Assembly (NCBI RefSeq): GCF_000156335.1
Contig: NZ_DS999214.1
Span: forward strand, 210,883 to 274,882
Length of the DNA stretch: 64,000 nucleotides
Direction of reading: 5' to 3'
Source of the DNA: Roseobacter sp. GAI101
GTDB taxonomy: Bacteria; Pseudomonadota; Alphaproteobacteria; Rhodobacterales; Rhodobacteraceae
Below the pieces are notes generated by a model. It ran no database searches. It was not told the origin of the DNA and saw only the letters and a list, made by a program, of their open reading frames with translations. The position numbers were made by a program, and so were the translations under genes. Of the stretch, positions 44,228 to 53,898 are shown in pieces. Positions within the stretch are counted from its first letter, which is position 1, and each line of letters starts with the position of its first letter.

Positions 44228-46302
44228 CGCAGGCACAGGAAATCCGCCTTGGTGCGGATATTGGCGGCACCTTTACCGACATCGCGCTGGACGTGGGGGG
44301 CGTCATGCATTCGTCCAAAGTGCTGACCAACTATAAGGCCCCCGAACAGGCCATTCTTGACGGCATTGCCATCGTGACCGAACAGGCGGGCATCGCGCTG
44401 TCGGACATCGACATCATCATTCACGGCACCACCCTTGCGACCAATGCGCTGATTGAGCGGCGCGGCGCACGGACCGCCCTGGTGACGACGGAAGGTTTCC
44501 GGGATGTGATCGAAATGCGGTCGGAAAACCGCTTTGCCCAATATGACCTGAACATCCAGTTGCCCCCGCCGCTGATCCCGCGCGAGGACCGGTTTCCCGT
44601 CAAGGGCCGGATCGGCGCGCAAGGTCAAGAGCTTCAACCGCTGGATGAAGCGGCGCTTGAAGCGCTCGCCGACACGCTCAAGGCCGAAGGCTTTGCCGCC
44701 GTGGCGATCGGGTTCATCCATTCCTATCTGAACGGCACGCACGAGGAACGCGCGCGCGAGATTCTGGCGGCAAAACTTGACGTGCCGATCTCGATCTCGT
44801 CCGAAGTATCCCCGCAGATGCGCGAGTTCGAGCGGTTCAACACCGTCTGCGCCAACGCCTATGTGCGCCCGCAGATGGAAAGCTATCTGGCACGGCTGCA
44901 AACACGCGTCAAAGAGATGGGGGCGACCTGTCCGGTATTCATGATCCACTCGGGGGGCGGGTTGATCTCGGTCGAAACGGCGTCGGCCTTTCCGGTGCGT
45001 CTGATTGAATCCGGTCCTGCCGGGGGGGCGATCTTTGCCGCAGATGTGGCGCAGCGCTTCGGGCTGGAAAACGTCGTCAGCTTTGACATGGGTGGCACCA
45101 CTGCCAAGATCTGCCTGATCGAGGATTTCCAGCCCCAGACGGCCCGGACCTTTGAAGTTGCGCGCACCTACCGTTTTGCCAAAGGATCGGGCATGCCGAT
45201 TTCCATTCCTGTGATCGAAATGATCGAGATCGGGGCAGGGGGCGGGTCCATCGCCTGGGTCGACGCCATGGGACGCATCCAGACCGGGCCGGAATCTGCC
45301 GGGTCGGAACCGGGACCCGCCTGTTATGGGCGCGGGGGTGCGCGCCCCGCGATCACCGACGCCGATCTGGTTCTGGGCAAGATCGATCCCGACAACTTTG
45401 CCGGCGGCAAGATCAAGCTGTCGGTCGATGCCGCCCGCGCTGCCATCGGCCGCGAAGTGGGTGACAAGCTTCAGATTGACCCGCAGGCGGCAGCCTTTGG
45501 CATCGCCGAGGTGGTTGACGAGAACATGGCCAATGCGGCCCGCGTGCACGCGGTCGAAAACGGCAAGAACATCGGTGACAACGTGATGATCGCCTTTGGG
45601 GGGGCCGCCCCGCTGCACGCTGCGCGGTTGTGCGAAAAGCTGTCGATCGACATGTGTCTGATCCCGCAAGGGGCGGGCGTCGGGTCTGCCATCGGCTTTC
45701 TCAAGGCACCGTTCGGCTACGAGGCGCTTGCCTCGCAGATCGCACGCCTGAGCGAATTTGATCCGGACGCGACCAACGCGATGCTGGCAGGGTTGAAGAC
45801 CACCGCGGAAAGCTTTGTGCGCGCCGGTACCGCCGGCGAGATTGTGCGCGAGATCACGGCCTTTATGCGCTACGCGGGGCAGGGCTGGGAAATTCCGGTC
45901 ACCATGCCGGACCGCGCCTTTACCGCAGATGACAAGGCCATGATCGAAGAGACGTTCCGCGCCCGCTATGCGCAGTTCTTTGGCCGTGCGGTCGAAGGCC
46001 CCGAGATTGAGTTCGTCACTTGGTCCGTCAAGGCGCACGACATTCGTCCCGCACCTGCGCCGGTAACCCTGACCGATGATGGTGCGGTGGCGGGTGCTGC
46101 CCTGACCCGCGCCGTGTTCGACCCCGCCACCGGCGCAGAGTTGACCACAACGATCGTTGAACGTGACAGCCTGCAAAGCGGCGCGCGTGTCACCGGCCCG
46201 GCCGTCATCGTCGAGAGTGAAACCTCGACTGTCGTCACCTCGCCCTTTGATGCCGTGATCCAGCCCGACGGCACGATTCTGTTGATCCGGAAAGGACACT
46301 GA
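44224..46302 (+). CDS. hyuA: Hydantoinase/oxoprolinase subunit A
   Basis: 692 residues. N-terminal ATP-binding-like motif LGADIGGTFTDIALD, middle Gly-rich HSGGGLISVETA and GPAGGAIFAADVA, FDMGGTTAK, then IEIGAGGGSIAWVDA. All are typical of the HyuA/N-methylhydantoinase A family (680-720 residues). Usually works with HyuB to hydrolyse cyclic amides, or in carboxylation of ketones (acetone/acetophenone carboxylase relatives). It overlaps the ThDP gene and lies 1 bp from hyuB, so a complex with HyuB is expected. Confidence 0.9.
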   Translation: MTQAQEIRLGADIGGTFTDIALDVGGVMHSSKVLTNYKAPEQAILDGIAIVTEQAGIALSDIDIIIHGTTLATNALIERRGARTALVTTEGFRDVIEMRSENRFAQYDLNIQLPPPLIPREDRFPVKGRIGAQGQELQPLDEAALEALADTLKAEGFAAVAIGFIHSYLNGTHEERAREILAAKLDVPISISSEVSPQMREFERFNTVCANAYVRPQMESYLARLQTRVKEMGATCPVFMIHSGGGLISVETASAFPVRLIESGPAGGAIFAADVAQRFGLENVVSFDMGGTTAKICLIEDFQPQTARTFEVARTYRFAKGSGMPISIPVIEMIEIGAGGGSIAWVDAMGRIQTGPESAGSEPGPACYGRGGARPAITDADLVLGKIDPDNFAGGKIKLSVDAARAAIGREVGDKLQIDPQAAAFGIAEVVDENMANAARVHAVENGKNIGDNVMIAFGGAAPLHAARLCEKLSIDMCLIPQGAGVGSAIGFLKAPFGYEALASQIARLSEFDPDATNAMLAGLKTTAESFVRAGTAGEIVREITAFMRYAGQGWEIPVTMPDRAFTADDKAMIEETFRARYAQFFGRAVEGPEIEFVTWSVKAHDIRPAPAPVTLTDDGAVAGAALTRAVFDPATGAELTTTIVERDSLQSGARVTGPAVIVESETSTVVTSPFDAVIQPDGTILLIRKGH

Positions 46303-46303
46303 T

Positions 46304-47923
46304 ATGTCTCAAGTCGATGAAATTCGCATGCAGGTGATGTGGAACCGCCTGATCTCCGTGGTCGAGGAACAGGCAATGACGCTATTGCGCACCGCCTTTT
46401 CCACCAGTGTACGCGAGGCAGGCGACCTGTCGGCCGGTGTGTACAATGCCAAAGGCGCAATGCTGGCGCAGGCGGTGACCGGCACGCCGGGTCATGTGAA
46501 CACGATGGCCGAAGCGGTCGGCAACTTTCTGGCAGCGATTCCGCGTCAGAACATGTTTCCCGGTGACACCTACGTTACCAACGACCCGTGGTTGGGCACG
46601 GGCCACCTGCATGACATCACCATGGTCACGCCCGTATTCAACGGCGAAGAGCTGATCGGCTTTTTTGCCTGCACGGCCCATGTGGTTGACGTGGGCGGGC
46701 GCGGGTTTGGTGCCGATGGCAAATCAGTCTACGAAGAAGGCATCCAGATCCCGATCATGAAGTTCGCCGAACGCGGCGTGGTGAACGAGGTGCTGGTCAG
46801 CCTTCTGCGGGCCAACGTGCGCGAGGCAAATCAGGTGGTCGGTGACCTCTATTCACTGGCGGCCTGCAACGACGTGGGTCTTAAACGCCTTTTGGAGATG
46901 CTTGACGAAATCGGTCTGCCGAACCTCGACAAGCTGGGTGATTTCATCCTGTCGCGGACCCACGCGGCGGTGATGGAGCGTATTGCGGCGCTGCCCAAAG
47001 GCGCATGGTCGAATGAATTGCTGACCGATGGCTATGACGAGCCCGTCAATCTGGTTGCCAAGGTGACAATCGAAGAGTCCCGCGTTCATGTGGATTTCGA
47101 CGGCTCTTCGGCGATCAGCCGCTGGGGCATCAACTGTCCGATGATCTACGCCAAAGCCTATGCCTGCTATGCGATCAAATGCGTGGTGGCCCCCGACATT
47201 CCGAACAATGCAGCTTCGTTGGCGGCATTCGAGGTGACATCCCCCGTCAACATCGTGAATGCCGAACGGCCTGCACCGGTCAGCTTGCGCCATGTCATCG
47301 GGCATATGGTGCCCGACGTGGTCTTGGGTGCGTTGGCTCAGGCCCTGCCGGGGCAAATCCAGGCCGAAGGGGCCGGGGCGCTGTGGAACATCCATATCTC
47401 CGCTCGGCCTGCTGCGGGTCATGAGGGACGGCGGTCCGAAGTGCTGATGTTCAACTCGGGCGGCATGGGCGCGCGGCCCACGCTGGACGGTCTTAGCGCG
47501 ACCGCCTTCCCGTCGGGGGTGCACACCATGCCGATCGAGGCGACGGAACATGCCGGCCCGGTCGTGATCTGGCGCAAGGAACTGCGTCCGGATTCCGGCG
47601 GTGACGGTACATTCAGGGGCGGTCTGGGCCAGCGCATCGAAATCGCACCCGCCGACGGGCACGAGTTCGAATTTTCGGCGATGTTCGACCGCGTCGGCAC
47701 CGCGCCTTTGGGGCGTGAGGGCGGGTTGCCGGGGGCCACGGGCAGCGTGGCGCTGGATGACGGCACAAAACTGCGGCCCAAGGGCTGGCAGTTCGTCCCG
47801 GCGGGCAAACGCCTTGTCCTGAACGCGCCGGGGGGCGGCGGCTATGGTGATCCGGCCAATCGGACCGCCGAAAGCCGCGCGGAAGATCTGCGCAAGGGCT
47901 ATGTCACGGAGCCAGGCAAATGA
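46304..47923 (+). CDS. hyuB: Hydantoinase/oxoprolinase subunit B
   Basis: 539 residues. Family blocks visible: MQVMWNRLISVVEEQAMTLLRTAFS, NDPWLGTGHLHDITMVTPVF, a His-rich CTAHVVDVGGRGFGADGKSVYEEGI, and the C-terminal GGGGYGDP. Subunit length is normal (540-570). Overlaps the aminotransferase start. Together with HyuA it forms the core hydrolase or carboxylase of the operon, presumably in the cytoplasm. Confidence 0.9.
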   Translation: MSQVDEIRMQVMWNRLISVVEEQAMTLLRTAFSTSVREAGDLSAGVYNAKGAMLAQAVTGTPGHVNTMAEAVGNFLAAIPRQNMFPGDTYVTNDPWLGTGHLHDITMVTPVFNGEELIGFFACTAHVVDVGGRGFGADGKSVYEEGIQIPIMKFAERGVVNEVLVSLLRANVREANQVVGDLYSLAACNDVGLKRLLEMLDEIGLPNLDKLGDFILSRTHAAVMERIAALPKGAWSNELLTDGYDEPVNLVAKVTIEESRVHVDFDGSSAISRWGINCPMIYAKAYACYAIKCVVAPDIPNNAASLAAFEVTSPVNIVNAERPAPVSLRHVIGHMVPDVVLGALAQALPGQIQAEGAGALWNIHISARPAAGHEGRRSEVLMFNSGGMGARPTLDGLSATAFPSGVHTMPIEATEHAGPVVIWRKELRPDSGGDGTFRGGLGQRIEIAPADGHEFEFSAMFDRVGTAPLGREGGLPGATGSVALDDGTKLRPKGWQFVPAGKRLVLNAPGGGGYGDPANRTAESRAEDLRKGYVTEPGK

Positions 47924-49125
47924 CTCATATCGCAAACCGGCTTTCAGTCGTGAAGCCATCGGCTTCCATGGCCGTCAGCCAGGCCGCGAAGGACCTTGCG
48001 GCGACGGGCGTGGATGTCTGTAATCTGGGATTGGGAGAACCCGATTTCCCGACGCCCGCCCACATCACCGAAGCCGCCTTTGCTGCCGCCCGGTCCGAAC
48101 GCATGCTGTACACAGCGGCGGTCGGCACGGCCGATTGCCGCAAATCCGTGGCGGACAAGTTCCAGCGGGAAAACGGGCTGGACTACGGGATAGACGAGAT
48201 TGCGGTGGCCAACGGGGCCAAGCAGATCATCTTCAACGCGCTGATGGCCACGGTGGAAGATGGGGATGAACTGATCTTGCCCGCACCCTATTTCGTGTCC
48301 TATCCCGAAATGGCCAAGCTGTTCGGCGGTGTTCCCGTGACGCCTGCCTGCCCGGCCGAAAACGGTTTCCGCCTGACGCCAGAGGTGCTGGAGGCCGCAA
48401 TCACCGACAAGACCCGCTGGCTGTTCCTCAACATGCCGGGCAACCCGTCGGGGGCGGTCTATTCGCGCGCGCAGCTCGAAGCGCTTGGCGCAGTGCTTGA
48501 AAAGCATCCGCAGGTGATGATCCTGTCCGATGAAATCTACGAGCACATTGTTTTCGACGGACGGTCCTTTGTGTCGTTCGGCGCGGCATGTCCGCAGTTG
48601 CGCGACCGGACGCTGATCGTCAACGGCGTGTCGAAAGCCTATGCAATGACTGGCTGGCGCGTTGGGTACGCCGCAGGGCCAAAAGATTTGATCAAGGCGA
48701 TGGCCACGATCCAGAGCCAGTCCTGCACGTCGGTCTGCACCCCCGCGCAGATCGCGACGCAGGCGGCGCTTGACGGTCCGCAGGACGAAGTGCTGCGTTT
48801 TCGCGCCGCGTTCGAGCGCCGCAGGGATCTGGTCGTTGCCGGCATTCAGGGGATCGAAGGACTGACGCTCGATCCGCCCGAGGGTGCCTTTTACGCCTAT
48901 ATCGGGTGCGCGGCCCTGATCGGGGCGACCACAGGACAGGGCGAGGTTCTGAAAGACGACATCGCCGTCACGCAATATCTGCTGAACGAAGGCCGGGTGG
49001 CCGCCGTGCCGGGCACCGCCTACGGGCTGTCGCCGTTCTTTCGTATTTCGACGGCCACATCCGAAGCAGAACTGACAAAGGCTGTTACCCGCATTGCGGA
49101 CGCGGTGGGCAAACTGAGTTTCTGA
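47920..49125 (+). CDS. Class I pyridoxal-phosphate aminotransferase
   Basis: 401 residues. N-terminal LGLGEPDFPTPAHI, middle PGNPSGAVYSRAQLEAL and LSDEIYEHIVFDG, and the PLP lysine Lys239 in NGVSKAYAMTGWRVGYAAGP. Aspartate-aminotransferase-like fold (subgroup Ib). The start overlaps hyuB by 4 bp, so it is part of the catabolic operon. It probably transaminates an amino acid released by the hydantoinase or feeds the ThDP enzyme with a 2-oxo acid. Specific substrate not deducible. Confidence 0.92.
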   Translation: MTHIANRLSVVKPSASMAVSQAAKDLAATGVDVCNLGLGEPDFPTPAHITEAAFAAARSERMLYTAAVGTADCRKSVADKFQRENGLDYGIDEIAVANGAKQIIFNALMATVEDGDELILPAPYFVSYPEMAKLFGGVPVTPACPAENGFRLTPEVLEAAITDKTRWLFLNMPGNPSGAVYSRAQLEALGAVLEKHPQVMILSDEIYEHIVFDGRSFVSFGAACPQLRDRTLIVNGVSKAYAMTGWRVGYAAGPKDLIKAMATIQSQSCTSVCTPAQIATQAALDGPQDEVLRFRAAFERRRDLVVAGIQGIEGLTLDPPEGAFYAYIGCAALIGATTGQGEVLKDDIAVTQYLLNEGRVAAVPGTAYGLSPFFRISTATSEAELTKAVTRIADAVGKLSF

Positions 49126-49133
49126 GGCACCTC

Positions 49134-49952
49134 ATGACCAAACCTTTCAAAAAGATACTGATCACCGGGGCGGCGGGACGTCTGGGAACGGAACTGCGGC
49201 ATGGGCTTGCACCACTTGCCGAAACTCTTCGTCTTTCTGACCGCGTGGCCTGCGAAAACCTGTCCAGCCATGAAGAAATGGTGGTTTGCGATCTGTCCGA
49301 CGAAAAGGCCACCATGGCGCTTCTGGAGGGCTGCGATGCGGTCGTGCACATGGGCGGCGCGCCACTTGAACGACCCTGGCAGGAAATCCTTGATAGCAAC
49401 ATTCGCGGTTCCTACCACATTTTTGAAGGGGCACGGAAACACGGCGTCAAGCGCGTCATCTATGCGTCTTCGGTTCATGCCATCGGCTATCACAAGATTG
49501 ACGATGGCATCAAAGGCGATGCAACAGGGCGGCCTGACAGCCTGTATGGCGTGTCCAAATGCTTTGTCGAAGCCCTTGCCAGCCTTTACTATGACAAATT
49601 CGGGATCGAGAGCAGCTGCGTGCGCATATTCTCGTCCTTCCCGGAACCTGCGGACCGGCGCATGCTGTGGTCCTGGCTTAGCTTTGGCGACTGCATCCGG
49701 ATGATCAGCGCCTGTCTGACCGCCCCGCATCTGGGGGCCACCGTGATGGCAGGGATGTCGGACAATACCGTCAAGCCAGTCGACACCTCGAGCGCTGGCC
49801 ATGTCGGCTATGTGCCACAGGACAGCGCCGAGAGTTTTCGCGCTTCTGTCGAGGCAAAAACAGAACCCGCGGACCCCAATGCAGCATCGACGCGCTGCAT
49901 CGGCGGTTGGTTCGTCGACCTTGGTCATCAAGACGATGCGGCCGCGGCGTGA
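49134..49952 (+). CDS. NAD-dependent epimerase/dehydrogenase (uronate-dehydrogenase-like)
   Basis: 272 residues from ATG 49134, 8 bp after the aminotransferase stop. Rossmann motif ITGAAGRLGTEL, conserved Ser in YASSVHAIGYH, and catalytic YGVSK. The size and the motif KRVIYASSVHAIGYH are like uronate dehydrogenases and related extended SDRs. Its stop overlaps the next gene's GTG (GTGA). A sugar-acid or aldehyde oxidation step is expected, which is unusual next to hydantoinase genes. Confidence 0.85.
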   Translation: MTKPFKKILITGAAGRLGTELRHGLAPLAETLRLSDRVACENLSSHEEMVVCDLSDEKATMALLEGCDAVVHMGGAPLERPWQEILDSNIRGSYHIFEGARKHGVKRVIYASSVHAIGYHKIDDGIKGDATGRPDSLYGVSKCFVEALASLYYDKFGIESSCVRIFSSFPEPADRRMLWSWLSFGDCIRMISACLTAPHLGATVMAGMSDNTVKPVDTSSAGHVGYVPQDSAESFRASVEAKTEPADPNAASTRCIGGWFVDLGHQDDAAAA

Positions 49953-51154
49953 AGCGATCATATGACGTCGTGATCATAGGGGGTGCCGTCATCGGATCGG
50001 CCGTCGCCTATTACCTGACCGCGAACCCTGATTTTACAGGCTCCGTTCTGGTGGTCGAGCGTGACCCGACCTATGGACAGGCTTCCACGGCGCTGTCAGC
50101 TTCTTCGATCCGGACACAGTTTTCCAATCCGATCAACGTGAAAATCAGCCAATACGGTTCTGAAGTGATCCGAAATTTCGGCGAAATGATGGAAGTCGAT
50201 GGCGACAAGCCTGACCTTAACTTTCACTCTGGCGGCTATCTGTTTCTGGCCCGCACAGACGAGCAGGTCCAGATTCTGCGCGAAAACCATGCAGCACAGA
50301 AATCTTGCAACGCGGATGTGGTCTTGTGGGACCGCGACCAGTTGGCTGACGCTTTCCCGCACATCCGGGTGGATGACATCGCCCTGGCGTCCTACGGCCA
50401 ATCCGGCGAAGGCTGGTTCAACAACACCGGCCTGATGATGGGGTTCAAGACCAAGGCCCGCGCGCAAGGGGCCGAATTCGTGACGGACGAGGTGATCGAG
50501 ATCGCACGCGAAGGCGACCGCGTCACATCGGTCTTGCTTAAATCCGGTGCCACCATCCAGACGGGCACTGTGGTCAATGCCTCGGGCCCCCGTGCGGCGC
50601 GGACGGCCCGGATGGCGGGGCTGGATATCCCGGTGGAGCCGCGCAAGCGGACGCTTTTCGTATTCGACTGCGCAAAGACGCCCGAAGGCACTGCGCGCGT
50701 CAACGCCGGGCGGCTGCCGTTGATGATCGACCCGTCAGGCGTTTTCTGCCGCCCCGAAGGGAAATATTTCCTGACGGCTTGGGCCCCTGCGCACGATCCT
50801 TGCGTCGACTGGGATGATTTCGATCCGCGCTATGAGGAATTCGAAGACGAGATCTGGCCCGCCCTTGCCGAACGGTCGCAATCATTCGAGGCGATCAAGG
50901 TGATCAACCAGTGGGCTGGCCACTATGCCTTCAACACGCTGGATCACAATATGGTTGTCGGTCGGCATCCCGAGGTGGAAAACTTCATTTTCGCCAACGG
51001 ATTTTCCGGCCACGGCCTGCAGCAGGCACCCGCCACGGGGCGCGGTGTTTCCGAGTTGATCATTCACGGGGAATTTCGCACGCTCGACATGACACAACTG
51101 GGCTACGAACGCATCGTCGAGAACCGTCCATTCCTGGAAAGAGCCGTGATCTGA
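49949..51154 (+). CDS. FAD-dependent amine/amino-acid oxidase (DAO family)
   Basis: 401 residues from the GTG that overlaps the epimerase stop (VKRSYDVVIIGGAVIGSAVAYYL). Dinucleotide-binding GGAVIGS, adenine/ribose Glu in VLVVERD, DAO blocks SIRTQFSNP, GYLFLARTDEQ, VVNASGPRA, and the C-terminal FIFANGFSGHGLQQAPATGRGVSELI. Glycine/sarcosine-oxidase-like; probably oxidises a secondary amine or N-methyl amino acid. Operon position suggests it acts on a product or precursor of the hydantoinase reaction. Confidence 0.9.
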   Translation: MKRSYDVVIIGGAVIGSAVAYYLTANPDFTGSVLVVERDPTYGQASTALSASSIRTQFSNPINVKISQYGSEVIRNFGEMMEVDGDKPDLNFHSGGYLFLARTDEQVQILRENHAAQKSCNADVVLWDRDQLADAFPHIRVDDIALASYGQSGEGWFNNTGLMMGFKTKARAQGAEFVTDEVIEIAREGDRVTSVLLKSGATIQTGTVVNASGPRAARTARMAGLDIPVEPRKRTLFVFDCAKTPEGTARVNAGRLPLMIDPSGVFCRPEGKYFLTAWAPAHDPCVDWDDFDPRYEEFEDEIWPALAERSQSFEAIKVINQWAGHYAFNTLDHNMVVGRHPEVENFIFANGFSGHGLQQAPATGRGVSELIIHGEFRTLDMTQLGYERIVENRPFLERAVI

Positions 51155-51196
51155 CGCTGCTGCTCGCGTCAACACTGCGGCAAGCAAAGGCTACAT

Positions 51197-52120
51197 ATGT
51201 CGGACCAGACCTTTCGACTGCCCCCCCTGAACGCGCTGCGGGTGTTCTGGGCGGTGATGCGCAAGGGCAGCTTTCGCAGCGCGGCCGATGATCTGTTGGT
51301 GACACCTCAGGCAGTGAGCCAGCAGATCAAATTGCTGGAGGATATTCTTGGGGTGCACCTGTTTGAACGCAAGGGCCGTGTGGTCGAGCCGACCGAACAG
51401 GCGATAGTCCTGTCGCATTTCGTCGAGGCCGGCTTTGACGAATTCAAGGAAGGCGTGAGGCGTGTCACCAAGGCCACCGGCCGAAACCGCATCAACATCA
51501 ACATCAGCCCCTATTTCGCCACCCGCTATCTGATGCAGGGCCTTGTGCGCCTGCGTGAACGCATGCCGGGCGTCGATCTGCGCATGACGACGATGGTCGA
51601 GACGCCCGACTTTGCGCGTGACGAGGTGGACGTTTCGATCCAGTGGGGCTTTGGCGGCTGGAAAGATTACGACACGGCGTTGCTGGTGCGCGATCCCAAG
51701 ATCATCTGCTGCACCCCCGAAATCGCCGAAAAGCTTCGGTCCCCGCAAGATTTGATCAAGCAGACGTTGCTGCACCCCGTGCTGTCACGTGATCTCTGGC
51801 TCCGTGTCTTGCGGCATCTGAAGCTGGAGGGTGTCGAAGCAGCCAGCGTGATAGAATTCCATGACGCCGCCACGATGCGCCGTGCGGCCATTTCCGGCAT
51901 TGGCGTCGGTCTGATCTCTCGGATTGATGCCATTCAGGATATTCGGGATGGCAATCTGGTTGCCCCATTCGGGATAGATGCGTTAACAGATCTGCCCAGC
52001 GAAGACGTGCCGGGCTTTTTCCTCATCGTGCCTCGGTCTCACAAACGTGTCAAAATGATCGCCACATTTTGCGAGTGGATCATCACGGAAGATTGGGACG
52101 CCCTGCTTGACGCGTCGTGA
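51197..52120 (+). CDS. LysR-family regulator (GcvA-like)
   Basis: 307 residues. N-terminal helix-turn-helix LPPLNALRVFWAVMRKGSFRSAADDLLVTPQAVSQQIKLLE followed by the linker and a periplasmic-binding-like effector domain. The LNALR/F opening is typical of the GcvA subgroup. It lies 42 bp downstream of the DAO gene on the same strand, at the end of the operon, which is less usual than divergent placement; it may regulate the operon in trans or from a promoter of its own. Confidence 0.9.
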   Translation: MSDQTFRLPPLNALRVFWAVMRKGSFRSAADDLLVTPQAVSQQIKLLEDILGVHLFERKGRVVEPTEQAIVLSHFVEAGFDEFKEGVRRVTKATGRNRININISPYFATRYLMQGLVRLRERMPGVDLRMTTMVETPDFARDEVDVSIQWGFGGWKDYDTALLVRDPKIICCTPEIAEKLRSPQDLIKQTLLHPVLSRDLWLRVLRHLKLEGVEAASVIEFHDAATMRRAAISGIGVGLISRIDAIQDIRDGNLVAPFGIDALTDLPSEDVPGFFLIVPRSHKRVKMIATFCEWIITEDWDALLDAS

Positions 52121-52347
52121 GCGCGGTCTCGCAAAGCAAATCCTGTTGATATTCTATCGAGCTTGATTTGGGTCGCTGCCCGACTGCCCACAGTGGCTCC
52201 GGGCAGATTGAGAGCGCGACCAAATACGCCCCCTCCGGTTTCGCCGCGTCCCTGCGTCAGGACCTTCCCGGCAGCGGTCTGCGCGCGACCCATTCCGACC
52301 CGCGCGCATCTGCAGCGTTCAAACGCGCTACTGTGTCTTCAGCTGGT

Positions 52348-52809
52348 TCAACCTCTGCCGCGGTACGGTGGCACGCCCTGGTCGGGTATCCAGACGTTTT
52401 CAGGCGTCGCACCGGTCTGCCAGAAGACGTCGATCGGAATGCCGCCACGTGGATACCAATAGCCGCCGATCCGCAGCCACTGCGGGTCAAGAAAATCGAC
52501 CAGACGCCGCGCAATCGAGATTGTGCAGTCTTCGTGAAACGCACCGTGATTGCGAAACGCACCAAGAAACAGCTTGAGCGATTTCGACTCAACCAGCCAT
52601 TCACCGGGCACATAGTCGATCACGAGATGCGCAAAATCGGGCTGGCCCGTCATCGGACACAGCGATGTGAATTCGGGTGCCGTGAAACGCACGCAAAAGG
52701 CAATGTCCGCCTGCGGGTTTTTCACCCGTTCAAGCGTTGCCTGTTCAGGCGAGGCGGGCAATTCGGTCTGGCCGCCCAATTGCGTCAGATCACTATAGAT
52801 CGTTTCCAT
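52348..52809 (-). CDS. queF: NADPH-dependent 7-cyano-7-deazaguanine reductase
   Basis: 153 residues, the unimodular (short) QueF type. Catalytic Cys51 in [12 protein letters not shown], acid-base Asp58, and the NADPH/substrate motif [23 protein letters not shown] are intact. It reduces preQ0 to preQ1 in the queuosine pathway. Last gene of the que set, 19 bp after queE. The 227 bp beyond its stop hold no convincing gene. Confidence 0.95.
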   Translation of the reverse strand: METIYSDLTQLGGQTELPASPEQATLERVKNPQADIAFCVRFTAPEFTSLCPMTGQPDFAHLVIDYVPGEWLVESKSLKLFLGAFRNHGAFHEDCTISIARRLVDFLDPQWLRIGGYWYPRGGIPIDVFWQTGATPENVWIPDQGVPPYRGRG

Positions 52810-52828
52810 GATTACTCCTTTTTACGGG

Positions 52829-53548
52829 TCAGACCCCGCGTTTATTGCCCCAAAGAAGGACGTGAAGTTGCGGCAGCACGCGAGGTGCAAACCAACCATC
52901 GTTCATTGTCTTGTCCACCAGCCAAAGCAGACGATCCGACAGCCGTTGCGGGTCGACCGGTACATCGGGATCAACCTCGGGGTTGCCCGGTTGAAGGTAA
53001 AGCGGCAGTGCGGGGTATCTGTCTGCCGCTGCACGCGCCCAGTCGTAATCGGCATCATCGAAAATGACGATCTTCATGACGATGTTTGCTGTTGCCTTGG
53101 CCCCTTTCGCTGCCGACAGGCAGGCGTCGAAGGCATCCCAGTCAACAACTTCGCCACTGGACGGCGGTTTGGGACTGAGGACCAAAGTATCGAGGTCCGC
53201 AAACCACGGCTTTGCGATCGAGCCTTGGGTTTCACAGGCGAACCGATAGCCTTGCGCCTGACCGCGTGCGATCAGCGCGGTGAAATCCTGAATGGCGGGA
53301 TTGCCGCCGGACAGGGACACCGTCAGCGGTCGCCCCTTGGACAGACGCACCACATCGGCCCATACTGCTTCGGTTGTCATCGGTGCCCAAGTGTGGCGAA
53401 AGGCGGAATCCACCGCATGAAGACTGTCGCACCAACTGCACCGGTAGTCGCAGCCACCGGTCCGCACGAAAACCGTGGGTTCCCCGATCAGCGCCCCTTC
53501 GCCCTGAATGGTGGGGCCGAATATTTCAGCGATCCGCAACTGGGTCAT
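52829..53548 (-). CDS. queE: 7-carboxy-7-deazaguanine synthase (radical SAM)
   Basis: 239 residues from ATG 53548, which overlaps the queD stop; a longer upstream frame lies inside queD. The radical-SAM cluster motif is Cys33-x3-Cys37-x2-Cys40 (CDYRCSWC), preceded by [23 protein letters not shown], the usual QueE start. LSGGNPA and the SAM-binding region follow. It converts carboxy-tetrahydropterin to carboxy-deazaguanine. Confidence 0.95.
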   Translation of the reverse strand: MTQLRIAEIFGPTIQGEGALIGEPTVFVRTGGCDYRCSWCDSLHAVDSAFRHTWAPMTTEAVWADVVRLSKGRPLTVSLSGGNPAIQDFTALIARGQAQGYRFACETQGSIAKPWFADLDTLVLSPKPPSSGEVVDWDAFDACLSAAKGAKATANIVMKIVIFDDADYDWARAAADRYPALPLYLQPGNPEVDPDVPVDPQRLSDRLLWLVDKTMNDGWFAPRVLPQLHVLLWGNKRGV

Positions 53549-53898
53549 GGCCGGTATTCCGCCCATGTCTTGGGTGTCTCGCTGACCTTGACGGCAGTCG
53601 TCTCGGGCCACAGCGCAACGCACCAGTCATAGAAGTGCCGTGCCATGTTTTCACCGGTCGATGCCACGTCCATCACATCGTTCAAATGGCGATGGTCGAA
53701 GGTATCGTCGATATAGGTCTTGAGCGGTTTCAATTCGCCGTAATCGCGCACGAACCCGTCGGCATTCAAGTCTGCTGCGGCCAGTTCAACCACGACGATG
53801 TAATTGTGCCCGTGCAGCCGCGCGCATTGATGCCCGTCAGGCAAATGCGACAGTTGGTGCGACGCTGAAAAGTGAAATTCCTTTGTGATCCGGTACAT
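53545..53898 (-). CDS. queD: 6-carboxy-5,6,7,8-tetrahydropterin synthase
   Basis: 117 residues, normal for QueD. Zinc ligands are His14 (FHFSASHQL region), His29 and His31 in CARLHGHNY, and the catalytic Cys25. DYGELKPL gives the Glu/Asp of the family and the C-terminal [13 protein letters not shown] is standard. It shares its first base with the queC stop and overlaps queE. Confidence 0.95.
   Translation of the reverse strand: MYRITKEFHFSASHQLSHLPDGHQCARLHGHNYIVVVELAAADLNADGFVRDYGELKPLKTYIDDTFDHRHLNDVMDVASTGENMARHFYDWCVALWPETTAVKVSETPKTWAEYRP

Noticed and set aside
44056-46299. Long minus-strand open frame opposite hyuA
   Set aside because: Antisense of a well-conserved gene; no domain or ribosome site.
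52039-52293. Minus-strand 84-residue frame after the LysR gene
   Set aside because: Overlaps the LysR 3' end, no recognised family, no ribosome site.
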